A DNA stretch of 64,000 nucleotides from Phocoena phocoena (GCF_963924675.1 NC_089238.1:23293815-23357814), one strand, 5' to 3'. Positions 48,222 through 60,640 are shown, numbered from the stretch's first letter. The notes: generated by a model not told the origin, from the sequence alone. Numbers and translations: made by a program.

Positions 48222-51200
48222 GGGGTACTTTCACACCCCATTTACACCAATGGACAGATCCAGACAGAAAATTAATAAGGAAACACAAGCCTTAAATGAC
48301 ACATTAGACCAGACAGACTTAATTGATAGTTATAGGACATTCCATCCAAAAGCAGCAGAATACACTTTCTTCTCAAGTGCACACAGAACATTCTTCAAGA
48401 TAGATCACATCTTGGGTCACAAATAAAGCCTCGGTAAATTTAAGAAAATTGAAATCATATCAAGCATCTTTTCTGACCACACTACTGGATTAGAAATCAA
48501 TTACAGGAAAAAAACTAAAAATCACGAACACACGGAGTTTAAACAATATAAATAAATAAATAACCAATGGTTCATTGAAGAAACCAAAGAAGAAATAAAA
48601 AACAAACCTACAGACAAATGACAACAAAAACACGATGATCCAAAAGCTATGGATGCAGCAAAAGCAGTTCTAATAGCGATGTTTAAAGCAATATAATCTT
48701 GCCTCAAGAAACAAGAAAAATCTCAAATAAACAACTTAAGCTTACACCTAAAGCAACTAGAGAAAGGAGAACAAAACAAACCCAAAGTTAGTAGATGGAA
48801 AGAAACCATAAAAATCAGAGCAGAAATAAAAGAAATAGAAATGAAGAAAATGAACAAAAATCAATGAAACTAAAAGCTGGTTCTTTGAGAAGAGAAACAA
48901 AATTGATAAACCTTTAGCCAGACTCATCAAGAAAAAAAGGGAGAGGATTCAAATCAATAAAATAAGAAATGAAAAAGGAGAAAAAACAATTGACATCACA
49001 GAAATACAAAGGATCATAAGAGACTACTACAAGCAACTGTATGCAAATAAAATGGACAACCTCCAAGAAATGGACAAATTCTTAAAAGGTATAACCTTCC
49101 AAGACCGAACCAGGAAGAAATAGAAAATATAAACAGACCAATCAGAAGTACTGAAATTGAAACTGCAATTAAAAATCTTCTAACAAACAAAAGTCCAGGA
49201 CTAGATGGCTTCACAGATGAATTCTATCAAACATTTAGAGAAGAGTTAACACCTATCCTTCTCAAACTCTTCCAGAAAATTGCAGAGGAAGGAATACTCC
49301 CAAGCTTATTCTACGAATCCACAATCACCATGATACCAAAACCAGAAAAAGATATAACAAAAAAAGAAAATTACAGACCAGTATCACTGATGTACATAGA
49401 CGCAAATATCCTCAAGGATATACTAGCAAACAGAATCCAAAAACATATTAAAAGGATCATACACCATGATAAAGTGGGATTTTATCCCAGGGATGCAAGC
49501 ATTCCTCAATATACACAAATCAATCAATATGATACACCATGTTAACAAATTAAACAATAAGAACCATATGATCATCTCAATAGATGATGAAAAAGCTTTT
49601 GACAAAATTCAACACCCATTTATGATAAAACCTCTCCAGAAAGTGGGCACAGAGGGAACCTACCTCAACATAATAAAGGCCATATATGACAAATCAACAG
49701 CAAACATCATTCTCAATGGTGAAAAACTGAAAGCACTTCCACTAAGGTCAGGAAGAAGACAAGGATGTCCACTCTAACCACTATTATTCAACATAATTTT
49801 GGAAGTCCTAGCCATGGCAATCAGAGAAGAAAAAGAAATACAAATTGGAAAAGAAGAAGTAAAACTGTCACTGTTGGCAGATGAGATGATAATATGCATA
49901 GAGAATCCTAAAGATGCTACCAGAAAACTGCTAGAGCTAATTAACGAATCTGGTAAAGTTGCAGGATATGTTGCATTCCTATAGACTAACAACAAAAGAT
50001 CAGAAAGAGAAATTAAGGAAGCAATCCCATTTACCATCGCATTAAAAAGAATAAAGTACCTAGGAATAAACCTACTTAGGAGGCAAAAGACCTGTACTCA
50101 GAAAACTATAAGGTACCAATGAAAGAAGTAAAAGATGACACAAACAGATGGAGAGATATACCATGTTCTTGGATTGGAGGATTGAATATTGTGAAAATGA
50201 CTGTACTACCCAAAGCAATCTACAGATTCAATGCAATGTCTATCAAGTTACCAATATCACTTTTCACAGAATTAGAACAAAAATTTTTACAATTTGTATG
50301 GAAACACAAAAGACACCAAACAGCCACAGCAATCTTGAGAAAGAAAAATGGAGCTGGAGGAATCAGGCTCCCTGACTTCAGATTATATACTACAAAGCTA
50401 CAGTCATCAAAACAGTGTGGTACTGGCACAAAAACAGAAATATAGATCAATGGAACAGGACAGAAACCCCAGATATAAACCCATGCACCTATGGTCACCT
50501 AATCTATGACAAAAGAGGCAAGAATATACAACGGAGAAAAGACAGTTTCTTCAATAAGTGGTGTCGGGAAATCTGGACACCTACATGTAAAAAAATGAAA
50601 TTAGAATACTCCCTTACACCATACACAAAAAAAAACTCAAAATGGATTAAAGACCTAAATGTAAGGCCAGACACTATGAAACTTTTAAAGGAAAACATAG
50701 GCAGAACACTCTTTGACATAAATCGCAGCAAGATCTCTATTGATCCATCTCCTAGAGTAATGAAAATAAAAACAAAAATTAAAAAATGGATCTAATTAAA
50801 AATTAAAAAATGGATCTAATTTCTTTTTCCACAGCAAAGGAAACCATAAACAAAACAAAAAGACAACCCTCAGAATGAGAGAAAATATTTGCAAACAAAG
50901 CAACCAAAAAGGGATTAATCTCCAAAATATACAAAAAGCTCGTGCAGCTCAATATCAAAGAAACAAACAATCCAATCAAAAAATGGGCAGAAGATCTAAA
51001 TAGACATTTCTCCAAAGAAGACATACAGATGGCCAAAAAGCACATGAAAAGATGGTCAACATCACTAATTATTAGAGAAATTCAAATCAAAACTACAGTG
51101 AAGTATATCACCTCACACTGGTCAGAATGGCCATCATTAAAAAATTTACAAATAATAAATGCTGGAGAGGGTGTGGAGAAAAGGAAACCCTCCTACAGTG

Positions 51201-51593
51201 TTGGTGGGAATGTAAATTCGTACAGCCACTATGGAGAACAGTATGGAGTTTCCTTAAAAAACTAAAAATAGAGCTACCATATGACCCTGCAAGCCTACTC
51301 CTGGTATATATCTGGAGAAAAACATGGTCCAAAAGGACATGCACCCCAATGTTCACTGCAGCATTGTTTACAATAGCCAAGACATGGAAGCAACCTAAAT
51401 GTCTGTCGACAGAGGAATGGATAAAGAAGATGTGGTACATATATAAAATGGAATACTACTCAGCCATAAAAAAGGAAGGAAATAATGCCATTTGTAGCAA
51501 CACGGATGGACCTAGAGATTGTCATACTGAGTGAAGTAAGACAGACACAGAAAGACAAATATCATGTGATATCACTTATATGTGTAATCTAAA
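48222..51593 (+). pseudogene. L1 ORF2 remnant, inactive RT site
   Basis: Conceptual pieces include TLDQTDLIDSYRTFHPKAAE (endonuclease), [20 protein letters not shown] (RT fingers, 49330 onward), [10 protein letters not shown] (49750) and the C-terminal [19 protein letters not shown] (51127 onward). The metal-binding box that should read F-A-D-D is L-A-D-E at 49874-49885, so the second Asp is lost. Stops and frame changes lie at about 48600, 49100, 49777 and 49984. A perfect 24-bp duplication is at 50774-50821. The reverse transcriptase cannot be functional. Confidence 0.88.
50774..50821 (+). repeat. Perfect 24-bp tandem duplication
   Basis: Copies at 50774-50797 and 50798-50821 are identical (aaaaattaaaaaatggatct followed by aatt). 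It lies in the L1 ORF2 remnant and keeps the reading frame. Confidence 0.95.
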
Positions 51594-51936
51594 AAAACAG
51601 TACAAATGAACTTATTTACAAAACAGAAGTAGAGTCACACATGCAGAAAACAAACTTATGGTTAGCAGATAAGGGGAGAAGGATAAATTGGGAGATTGGG
51701 ATTGACATATACACACTACTCTATATAAACAGATAACTAATAAGAACCTACAGCACAAGGAACTGTACCCAATACTCTGTAATGGCCTATATGGGAAAAG
51801 AATCTAGAAAAAGAGTGGATATATGTATATGTAAAACGGATTCACTTTTCTGTATACCTGAATCTAACACAACATTTTAAATCAATAAAATTTAAATCCA
51901 ATAAAAATTAAAAAAAAACAATAAAAGAGAATATGA

Positions 51937-52715
51937 ACATTTAATTACCCATTAGCATTTAGGCTAAATATAAGTTTTAAATTTCCATACATGGCTCACG
52001 TGATTTTCTTTTATTTCCAGATCAAAACTAACAAGAAGCAATTTTAATTCATCAAATTGTTACTGAATACACCCAACTGTAAAACAAGAGGAAGGAAAAC
52101 TGCTGTTATTTTGAACTATTTCAGCTGTACCATGGTTAATTTGGAATTTAAATCCGAATTTTTATCAAGCAGCATAAAAACTTCATAAAATAACTTGCTT
52201 GTGGGGTTTTTCTCCCTTTAAACATCATTTATTTTCTACTGTACTAGGCCATTGGGATACTCAATTGAATAAGATTTGGTTTCAATCATAAGTGATACTA
52301 TTTATGGGGTTCAATACTTTCCAATATGTTAGTAACTTTCACGGATGACAGTTTCCTATTTTCATTAACTCCTTTATCACTTATAGGATTATTTGGGCCT
52401 GATTTACAATTCCCAGGTTTCTCCAACATGCCAGTATTCTTTCTTCACTTGAAGAAAAGTGTGATCTCTTTATGATGATCTGATACATAAGATTTAGATT
52501 TGGATATATAAATTTATGTATTTTATGAGATTTAAAATATGATTCAATCTATAGAAAATGCTGACGTTCTGTTAAGGTTTGTGTTCCCCCTTCAGTTTTG
52601 CAGCTTTTTATTGATTTCTATTACATCTGGCATTGCATACAAAATTAATGTTTTCTCTAAGTGTGGTTGTATATAATCTTTTTTGATAGAAAAAAATGTA
52701 CCTTATTTTTCTTGA
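51937..52715. other. Intron, nothing recognised
   Basis: AT-rich, with no repeat or gene identified. Confidence 0.55.
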
Positions 52716-52924
52716 CTTTTTTTTTTTTTTGCAGTATGCGGGCCTCTCACTGTTGTGGCCTCTCCCGTTGTGCAGCACAGGTTCCGGACGCGCAGGCTCA
52801 GTGGCCATGGTTCACGGGCCCAGCCGCTCCGCGGCACGTGGGATCTTCCCGGACCAGGGCACGAACCCGTGTCCCCTGCATGGGCAGGTGGACTCTCAAC
52901 CAATGAACCACCAGGGAAGCCCAA
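52716..52924 (-). mobile_element. CHR-type SINE
   Basis: The minus-strand head is 'gggcttccctggtggttcat', with a B-box region 'gggttcgtgccc' and an A-rich tail (complement at 52718-52730). Possible short flanking repeats are gactttt and aactttt. Overlapping open frames on both strands are SINE sequence. Confidence 0.93.
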
Positions 52925-53810
52925 CTTTTATGTCCCATGTAGTTTAACAGATACTACCTTATTTGCTGAAATTCTAGACACCTTGATATTCTAAGCCTAC
53001 CTAGAAGAACACTCAACTTTAACATACAGTTTAAAAGGGTGATATAATAGGGTAAGGCACAACATGTTTTCTAGAAGATGACTGCTTAAGTATTAGAGGC
53101 ATTTATGGGTTGCAGATCTCCCAAGTGTGAGGCCAGGGCCCAGCTAATAACCAACAGCAACTACTACTTATTAGCTGATTTCTAAGGCTCAGGAAATGCT
53201 AAAGAGCTCTGTAAATGACACCTTTTTTGGCCACTAGTGCCCTGCTAAACTGTAAATCCAAAGGCCTTTTCGTGGTCATCCTTGTACATCACATTTTAAT
53301 ATCATCAATATTTTCTGATCACATTTTAGCACTCTTTTTTCTCCCTCCTTATCCCTGTCAAACTCTATTCACACTCTCCTTCTTGGAGGGCTCATTCAGT
53401 TCTTGATCTCTTAGCTCTTGGAGGACTTTCAAACTTGCTTTGGTTTTATTACTAAACTTATGTTTCATAAATGTTCCAGCTTGTTGTCTTACTAGCATTA
53501 TTAAAGTAATGACTCTAAAGTATCTTAATATCCAAACCAGCTTACTCTCCTGATTACCTATCTCTATGAAAATTGGTAGAGAAAAGAATGATTCTTCTAG
53601 TTATTCAGAGGCAAGTTGTTTTTTGTTTTTTTTTTTTAATCCTTCTATTGTCAAACCAACCAGTACATTTACTGATTATTTCTTTGCAAAGTTTCTCCCA
53701 ACTGTCCCTCCAATTATTGATGTAGTTAGCTCATGCTCACACCACCTCATGTCCGACCTGTCTCCTGACTGGTTTCCATCCTTAGGAGATCGAGTATTTC
53801 AAAACTGTTT
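52925..53810. other. Intron, nothing certain
   Basis: Pyrimidine-rich parts (53330-53560) hint at old LINE2 but are too diverged to call. Confidence 0.5.
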
Positions 53811-54323
53811 AAATCTACCCTTTTTTTTTTTTTTAATTGGGGTATAGTTACTTTACAATGTTGTGTTAGTTTCTGCTGTACGATGAAGTAAATCAGCTAT
53901 ATGTATATATATATCCCCTCCCTCTTGGACCTCCCTCCCACCACCCCCCATGCCATCCCATCTAGGTCACCACAGAGCACCAAGCTGAGCTCCCTGCCTT
54001 ATACAGCAGGTTCTCACTAGCTATCTATTTTGCACACAGCAGTGCACATACGTCAATCCCAATTTCCCAATTCATCCCACCCCTGTGTCTACAGGTACGT
54101 TCCCTATGTCTATGTCTCTATTCCTGCCCTGCAAATAGGTTCATCTGTACCATTTTTCTAGATTCCACCTACATGTGTTAATATTTTTTTTCTCTTTCTG
54201 ACTTACTTCACTCTGTATGACGGACTCTGGTCCATCCATCTCAACAAATGACCCAATTTTGTTCCTTTTTATGGCTGAGTAATATTCCATTGTATATATG
54301 AACCACATCTTCTGAAATCCACC
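53811..54323 (-). mobile_element. L1 3' UTR and ORF2 end, 5' truncated, with short TSD
   Basis: The tail complement is at 53820, followed by 'ttacaatgttgtgttagttt', 'ctagctatctattttgcaca' and 'gctgagtaatattccattgt'. The flanks aaatctacc (53811-53819) and aaatccacc (54315-54323) differ at one base. Confidence 0.88.
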
Positions 54324-54472
54324 TCTCTTTTGGTATGAAAATCTCAGGCATCTCAGAGATTCTAATAAACTTCCCCTGACTTCCTATTCCATGTCCCAGA
54401 AGCATTACCTTCTGCATATCCCATCAGACCAGAAGATTTTGTTTTACTTTCTGAAGTTAATTTAAAACAGTA

Positions 54473-54682
54473 CAGTTGGCCCTACATATCCATGGGTTCT
54501 GCATCCATTCAACCAACTGTAGAAGCCACAGAAATGGAGGGCTGACTGTACCATGTAATTTTCTACACTATAAGGGACTTGAATATCCTCGGATTTGGGT
54601 ATCTGGCAGTAGCTGGTGGGAACTGGTGATGGTGGGGTGATCCTAGAACCAATCCCCCGTGGATACCTAGGGACTACTACTG
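54473..54682. mobile_element. MER2-type Tigger MITE
   Basis: This 210-bp element starts cagttggccctacatatcca and ends, inverted, with tagtagtccctaggtatcca-like text. TA flanks it at 54471-54472 and 54683-54684. It fits MER2, an older Tigger2-derived MITE. Confidence 0.88.
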
Positions 54683-54684
54683 TA

Positions 54685-56424
54685 TCTACAAAGCTGTAGG
54701 AGTTAAAGCCTGTGTGGAAGTACATGACCTTCTCTGAAGGAGTTGTTCATGCAACTCAGAGGATAGGATAAATTATATATGAACTCAGAGGTAATATGAC
54801 AAAAAAATCTAAACACTTTAAGTACATACTTTGGTTTGTTTCTTGCCATAGTTGCCTATTATCCTTCTATATTTTACTTTTTCATTACTAAATTAATCTA
54901 ACCACATAGCAGAAAATTTGGAAAACAGGTAATAAGATAACCTATTTTCTGACTTTAACACAACCATTATCATCATTTTGATATATTTCGCTCTAGTCTT
55001 ATTTTTTTTTAAATGATCATACTGTACAACATACTGTTCTGCTTTTTTCTCCTAACAGAATCTTCATAACTCCCATTTTATTGGCTGTGTAACATTTCAT
55101 AGAGTTTTATTTAGGTGATTTCTGGGAAAGTATTTGTTTGTCTTATAAAGGGAATAAATAATGTTATCATAAGTCTGAATAATTATTTCCTTGTTTTATT
55201 AGCTAGAAGTTCCTGATTTGTTTGATTTCAAACCATCCTACCTCCCTTTCACTATACCAGCACAGCCTTCTTTAAGAGTAGGTTTTTTTGATATCTTTAA
55301 AAAAATATTTTACGTTAGAAACTAAAAACTTCATCATAGGTAAAAAACTTCTGTTCCTAGACAATGCAGGTGAGCTGGGAGCCATTTAAACATTCCTTTT
55401 TGGTACAGGAGTCTTCCTGTGAGCTATATCATTTATTCATGCGTGTGCTTCAAGCATATGCGTTTTTTTAACCAAACAAATGGTGAATTTCTGATATCAC
55501 TCTGACTTCCTGGCTGTCAGTCACTTCCCTTGCCTTGGTTCAAAAGGAGTGGGAGGGGTGGTGGATGGAGGGCAGGATGCAATTTACAGACATAGTCAAA
55601 TGTATAGGAAAATGCATATTTTTATATATTAATATTCATAACCTTATTCAATGCCATCTGTTTGGACTCATAAGCAGTCTTGTTTTTTGATAATACCCAG
55701 CTAAAAATACATCAAGTTTTAAAAAGACAGTGTGGGCTATTTCTTTAAAATTTACTGATCCATTGAAAAAGTTTACTGATATACTCACCTAAAGTTATTA
55801 AAAATAGGGGAGAAATAGTTATGTTTAATTGACTATATCCTATATTCTGCACATTGAAAAAATACAAACATGTAAGTTAAATGTCTCTGTTTATGGTTAG
55901 CACAATTAAAAAAAATCTTTAAGTAAAGCTACTAATAACTTTGTTACAAGCAAAGCACTTCATCATACAAAACACACAATAATAAAACAAATATCTTCAA
56001 TTTGGAGGATCCTAACCAGGGATTAAGGGAGGTCTGTGAGCCTCCTGAGAATTATATATTGCATATATACTTCTTTCCCTAGAGAGAGACTTGCAAAGGG
56101 ATTTGTCATTAATCCAGCTAATCAAGTCCATAAACAAATTAAATTCCTGTATCCTAACACTTGACTATTTGCATTAAAGACTATAAATCAGGCCCCAGAA
56201 ATTTGCTCAAAATCAAAGTAATATTCAATGTAATAAAACTAAAATACAGTACAACAGAGATTCATGTTGAAATTTTCATCAAATAACACTATCAAACTTC
56301 CTGCTTTAGTTGTCATGGGACACGTCTCTATGACACTGAACAATGAGTTGATTTAGTCAGCAAAGCAAAAAGCAGTAAAAACAAGACCAAACAAGTCCAG
56401 TGAAAAGACTGAGATTATACAATA
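54685..56424. other. Intron, nothing recognised
   Basis: 1.7 kb, AT-rich, with no repeat or coding frame. Confidence 0.55.
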
Positions 56425-56550
56425 ATTTCCTGTGCACTTACTCTGTGCCTGATACTGTGCTTTACTCACATTGTGTTATTCACAATAGCCTTGTGAGATG
56501 GTTATAATCATCATCCTCATTTTACAAATGAAGAAACTGAGGCCTCTGGA
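56425..56550 (-). mobile_element. MIR SINE
   Basis: 'cactctgtgcctgatact'-like text and 'cattttacaaatgaagaaac' are the MIR core, antisense, 650 bp from the ITFG1 exon at 57204. Confidence 0.8.
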
Positions 56551-57203
56551 GGTGGTAATATGTCACCTGCATTTTGAGGAACAGGCTGAGGTGTTTGTTG
56601 GTAGAATGAAGGAAAAGCAGGATGGGAGTGAACTTTGGACTCAGGTAGTGGTCATCTGGACCACTTTTCCATCTTACACCAAAATCCTTTTAATAATAAC
56701 CCTGACAAATGATGAAAGAGCCATATATGCTTTGGAAGTTCTGAACTTGATTTATTGTGTAGAATCTTATGGAAAACAGAGATTCATAACAGATGCTACT
56801 CTTTGGAATTAAGATATAAACAAAAATGTTTTTTAATATTCAAGTAGTTTGAAGAGATCAGGTTAATTTCTTCAATATTTTTGTTCTACAGTGTGGATAT
56901 ACATAAAAATGTCATGATAATTACTATTCGGTATTCTCTAGAAAAGCCTCAGTAGACATCCTTGTTTTTGCATGTTACTCCTGCAAACAGGAGTCCCTTA
57001 AATTCAAACTATAATTTAAACACACGTCATAAATTGCTCCTTATTGTATTAAAGAAGTGACCACATGCCATGTATAATACTAGGACAGGCATCTTTTAAA
57101 TCAGTAATAGCTCTGAAGACACTAAAGTTACTTTTAGATATGGGGAATTAATATGACTAGGTCAGAGAGATGGGGAGACTTTCAAAGACAAAAACAATCT
57201 TAC

Positions 57204-57285
57204 CAAAGTCGGCAAATGCTGACTGTCCAACTACCATCATATTTTGAGGTTTTTCAAATACAGTACTGAGAGAGAAATTTCCATC
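57204..57285 (-). CDS. ITFG1: ITFG1 internal exon (5' most of three)
   Basis: This 82-bp exon encodes 27 codons plus one base: DGNFSLSTVFEKPQNMMVVG, then QSAFADF and the G of a split Asp codon. The second half matches vertebrate ITFG1 as remembered, directly upstream of the DGDG loop carried by the next exon. N-F-S is a candidate N-glycosylation site, in keeping with an extracellular domain. The acceptor is tgcctttaacag/GAT and the donor is TTTG/gtaaga, close to consensus. It enters in phase 0 and leaves in phase 1. It lies 42.3 kb from the next exon, across most of the mobile elements of the window. No upstream ITFG1 exon was recognised between here and 64000. Confidence 0.96.
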
Positions 57286-57559
57286 CTGTTAAAGGCAGAA
57301 AGTTTTGGATTAGACCATCATAATCCATTCATTTGTCAAGTGTGAAACAAAGCATTTTAACTAAAGCAGAAAAATAAATAATTTAAGACTTTTGTTGTAC
57401 TGCAAAAAATTATCCCAATTTTCTGTTCCACTTTTCTCATAAAATGAAAGAAACTGCTGTGAGTTGAAGACGTGCATCTGGAGTGCTTTCCTTGCTGTCA
57501 ATTCAGGTATGGTATGTTTTACTAAATCATCATCATAATTTCAGACAGAATGAGTGTCT

Positions 57560-57690
57560 TCTACTTTCAAGTACTGTGGAAGGTTTGGGGAATATAAAGA
57601 AGCCCAAAACATAGTTCCTACCTTCAAAGAGCTTACAGTCCAGTTGGGAGATAAAATGTAAGTCAGGAAAACAGAATTTCTGAAGGTAAC
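57560..57690 (+). mobile_element. LINE2-like fragment
   Basis: 'gttcctaccttcaaagagct' and 'tacagtccagttgggagata' are L2-like, in sense. It is short and diverged, 275 bp upstream of an ITFG1 exon. Confidence 0.5.
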
Positions 57691-58776
57691 ATATAAGTGG
57701 TATAAGTAGGAAAGACACTATGTTTTACAGATTTCAAGGAAGAAGATTCTGTTGGAGGTTAATTAAGAACAGATATTCAAATGAAATGAGAATTACATTC
57801 ATCCTTAAATGGCCCATTCATTATCAACCCAAGTTTATGTATCAATGAGAAAGGGAGCAAAGGAGTACAACAGCTGCCAAGTACTAACCAGAGGTGGATA
57901 AGCTAAACAAAAAAGGAGAACCCATTAGAGATCATTTGTTTCAGTTACTCTTACAAAAATGGAATGTCTGGCTTACAAAAATAATATACATTTCTTTAAA
58001 TTATTGCCTTTCTTTTCTATAACTTTAGATTACTACACAAGAAAAAAACCCCAAAACTCTGCATTTGGGTTTTGAGCTCTCAGCTTTAGAGCTCTCTTCT
58101 TATCACTGATTTCTCTATTCACTATTTGATATACTGACCCTGATTCCTACATACTTTGTATAGGATACCTATATATTTTAAGATATTAAACAATTTTAAA
58201 ACACTTTTCTTCTTTGTTTCTCTAAGGATACTGCATATCTGCAAGTTAGTTTCTTAAGAAATCATTTCTAACATTTACAGAGAAATGCATTGCTACACTG
58301 ATAGCATGAAGACTACATGCTTGAGAACATGAATAAGTAAAATTTGCCTTGTGACAGGCAGTTTTCCAACCATTTTAATACACCATCATCCACATGCAGA
58401 AACATGTTTCTCCTACCTACCATTATTAAAGTATCTGATATATTTTTGAATGATTTTTCTACGGAAATCTTATTTACTTGTCTTAAAACTTAGGATTCCC
58501 CTCCAGTCTTACTTAGTACCTGAAATTACACTAGAGATGCATCAAAATTGCCAAATTTCTGACAAGTGTCAAGTGAATTTGCATTCTAGAAAGATTACAG
58601 CATCGGGTACAAAGTGGACATAATTATTCTTGAATGAATGGAAAAATCTCTCTTAAAATACATCAGCCTCATCTAACATAAAGCTGAACATCAACCTATT
58701 AAATGACTCAAGTGAATGAATTACCCCAGTGAAGTTCTGTTAAACTCAATAAAATATATTTAGAAATGTTTCCAGA
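57691..58776. other. Intron upstream of the 57204 exon, nothing recognised
   Basis: No repeat and no further ITFG1 exon seen. Confidence 0.55.
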
Positions 58777-58778
58777 TA

Positions 58779-59274
58779 CAGGCATACTTTAGAGATACTG
58801 CAGTCCAGAACACCACAATAAAGTGAGTATTGCAATAAAGCAAGTCACAGGAATATTCTGGTTTCCCAGTACATATAAAAGTTATTTTTATACTATACTG
58901 TAGTCTATCAAGTGTGCAAAAGCATTATGCCTAAAAAAATGTGCATACCTTAATTAAAAAATACTTAATTGCTGAAAAAAAGTGCTGTCATCCTAAGCCT
59001 TCAGCAAGTTGTAATCTTTTTGCAATAGTAACATCAAAGATCAATAATCACAGATCATCATAATAAATATAATACTATGGAAAAAGTTTGAAATATTGTC
59101 AGAATTACAAAAAGTGACACAGAAAACAAGAAGTGACCAAATACTGCTGGAAAAATGGTGCTGATATACTTGCTTGATACAGGGCCGCCACAAACCTTCA
59201 ATTTGTAAAAAAAAAAAAAAAAGCGCTCTCTGTGAAGTGTAATAAAGTGCAGCACAATAAAACAGGTATGCCTG
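58779..59274. mobile_element. Tigger1-type non-autonomous element
   Basis: This 496-bp element has inverted ends caggcatactttagaga and caggcataccgtttt-like ('aacaggtatgcctg' on plus), flanked by TA (58777-58778 and 59275-59276). Internal text ('ggtttcccagtacatataaa', 'tactgtagtctatcaagtgt') is the Tigger1 end region. No transposase is present. Confidence 0.9.
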
Positions 59275-59789
59275 TATAACTTCATGATGCATCTCCACCA
59301 AGAAACACTGAATACTCCCCAGGTGACAGCCTCCCATTTCTAAGATGCCACATTCACCATGAATCTCAGTATAAGAAGAACAAAACCCTCTTCTAACTGT
59401 AAGAAAAACAGAATCATATATTCTTGCTACAGTGAGAGCGTGCAGAATACATTATATATATGACATAATTGGGGGAAAAGATAACACTTTATTGAATTTA
59501 TCTTTCCATCATTATCATTGCTTATTCTTTACTCCATTTGGCAGTACAAACCTATAGGACTTAATTTCAGTGTCATGTACATATTTAGTATTTGATTAAA
59601 ATGATTCAATAAACTTAATCATCACGATGTTATTACTCTTATTAGATGACATATTTTAAAGTGATGCATGCCTACACTTATTTTCAAAGATGAAGCTGCT
59701 TTGTACCTATTTAATGTAGGAAAGACAAATGTGATCAATAAACTGAGAGAGGAGAACAGTTTGGTAGAAAGGGAAGTAGACATGTAGTT

Positions 59790-59995
59790 AGATGACGTGG
59801 TTCTAGACCTTTCATTGATAAGTTGTATCACTTTGGAACAGCCACTTACTGCTCTGGGTCTCTGTTCTTCAACTGTTAGAAGGGGATAAATGTACTGTGT
59901 ACTTGCAGGGTTCTAGAGAGGATCAATGGAATGAAACATTAGGAAGAGTTCTGCAAAATGTAAAGTTATCAGGCACTTTTAAGGTATTTTTATAA
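59790..59995 (+). mobile_element. MIR SINE
   Basis: 'tgggtctctgttcttcaact' and 'ctagagaggatcaatggaat' are MIR-like in sense. Confidence 0.65.
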
Positions 59996-60194
59996 TGTCA
60001 GTCCTGTGCTTCTGAGCTGCAAGTACTCTTTTCATGGCCTGCTATTTGAGACCACTCCACTCTGTCCCATTCATTACCATGCTGTTCTTACTTGCCTTCA
60101 TTGTAGTCCTGCAATCCAAAATTGGGCCAACCCACTGCTACAATTATAACTATGTCTTTTACCTTTTCTTCCACCTGCTTGGTTTCTGGAATGA

Positions 60195-60640
60195 CTGTGC
60201 AATGACTTAAGGGTCCAAGTTTTAGAGACAGATTTCCTAGATCAACTCCCAGCTCCACTGTTTCCTAGCTTAGAGGTCTGAACAAGTTAGTTCTTTTTTT
60301 TTTTTTTTTTTGCGGTATGCGGGCCTCTCACTGTTGTGGCCTCTCCCGTTGCAGAGCAGAGGCTCCGGACGCGCAGGCTCAGCGGCCATGGCTATGGCTC
60401 ACGGGCCTAGCCGCTCCTCGGCACGTGGGATCCTCCCGGACCGGGGCGCGAACCCGTGCCTGAACCCGTGCCTCCTGCATCAGTAGGCGAACCCTCAACC
60501 ACTGCGCCACCAGGGAAGCCCTGAACAAGTTAGCTCTAATGTAAGCATCCGTTTACTTATCTCTAAAATGAATTTTTACAAGGTTTTTGTGAGGATTAGT
60601 AAAATAATCCATATAAAGTGCTTATTAGCTCAGCATATGC
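60195..60640 (+). mobile_element. MIR SINE, split by a CHR SINE
   Basis: 'caactcccagctccactgtt' before, and 'tacttatctctaaaatgaat' plus 'tttttgtgaggattagtaaa' after, form one MIR interrupted at 60295-60520. Confidence 0.7.
60278..60537 (-). mobile_element. Young CHR SINE with 17-bp TSD
   Basis: The minus-strand head is 'gggcttccctggtggcgcag' and the poly(A) tail complement is at 60295-60312. Flanks ctgaacaagttagttct (60278-60294) and ctgaacaagttagctct (60521-60537) differ at one base. Two internal short duplications are seen: atggct near 60390, and cgaacccgtgcct-type at about 60449-60474. Confidence 0.97.

Larger units (their letters stand above)
48208..51936 (+). mobile_element. 3.7-kb L1 with TSD, 5' truncated
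   Basis: It begins within the ORF2 endonuclease ('cccatttacaccaatggaca') and runs through RT, the C-terminal domain and a 3' UTR ending in an A-rich tail at about 51920. The flanks aagagaatgtga (48208-48219) and aagagaatatga (51925-51936) are a 12-bp duplication with one mismatch. Confidence 0.93.
14929..57203 (-). other. ITFG1: Large ITFG1 intron (42.3 kb)
   Basis: The intron runs from donor gtaaga at 57203 to acceptor ttcag at 14929, read on the minus strand. It is defined by two flanking exons that join in frame. A large share is L1, SINE, LTR and DNA-transposon sequence, listed separately. No additional ITFG1 exon, host gene or open frame with coding character was found in it. Confidence 0.92.

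Noticed and set aside
52740..52920. CpG-rich patch as a possible promoter island
   Set aside because: The CpGs belong to a CHR SINE copy; the same text recurs at 60310-60515 and elsewhere.
56498..56812. 104-residue plus-strand frame
   Set aside because: It begins in a MIR and has no family likeness or splice context; it is probably chance.
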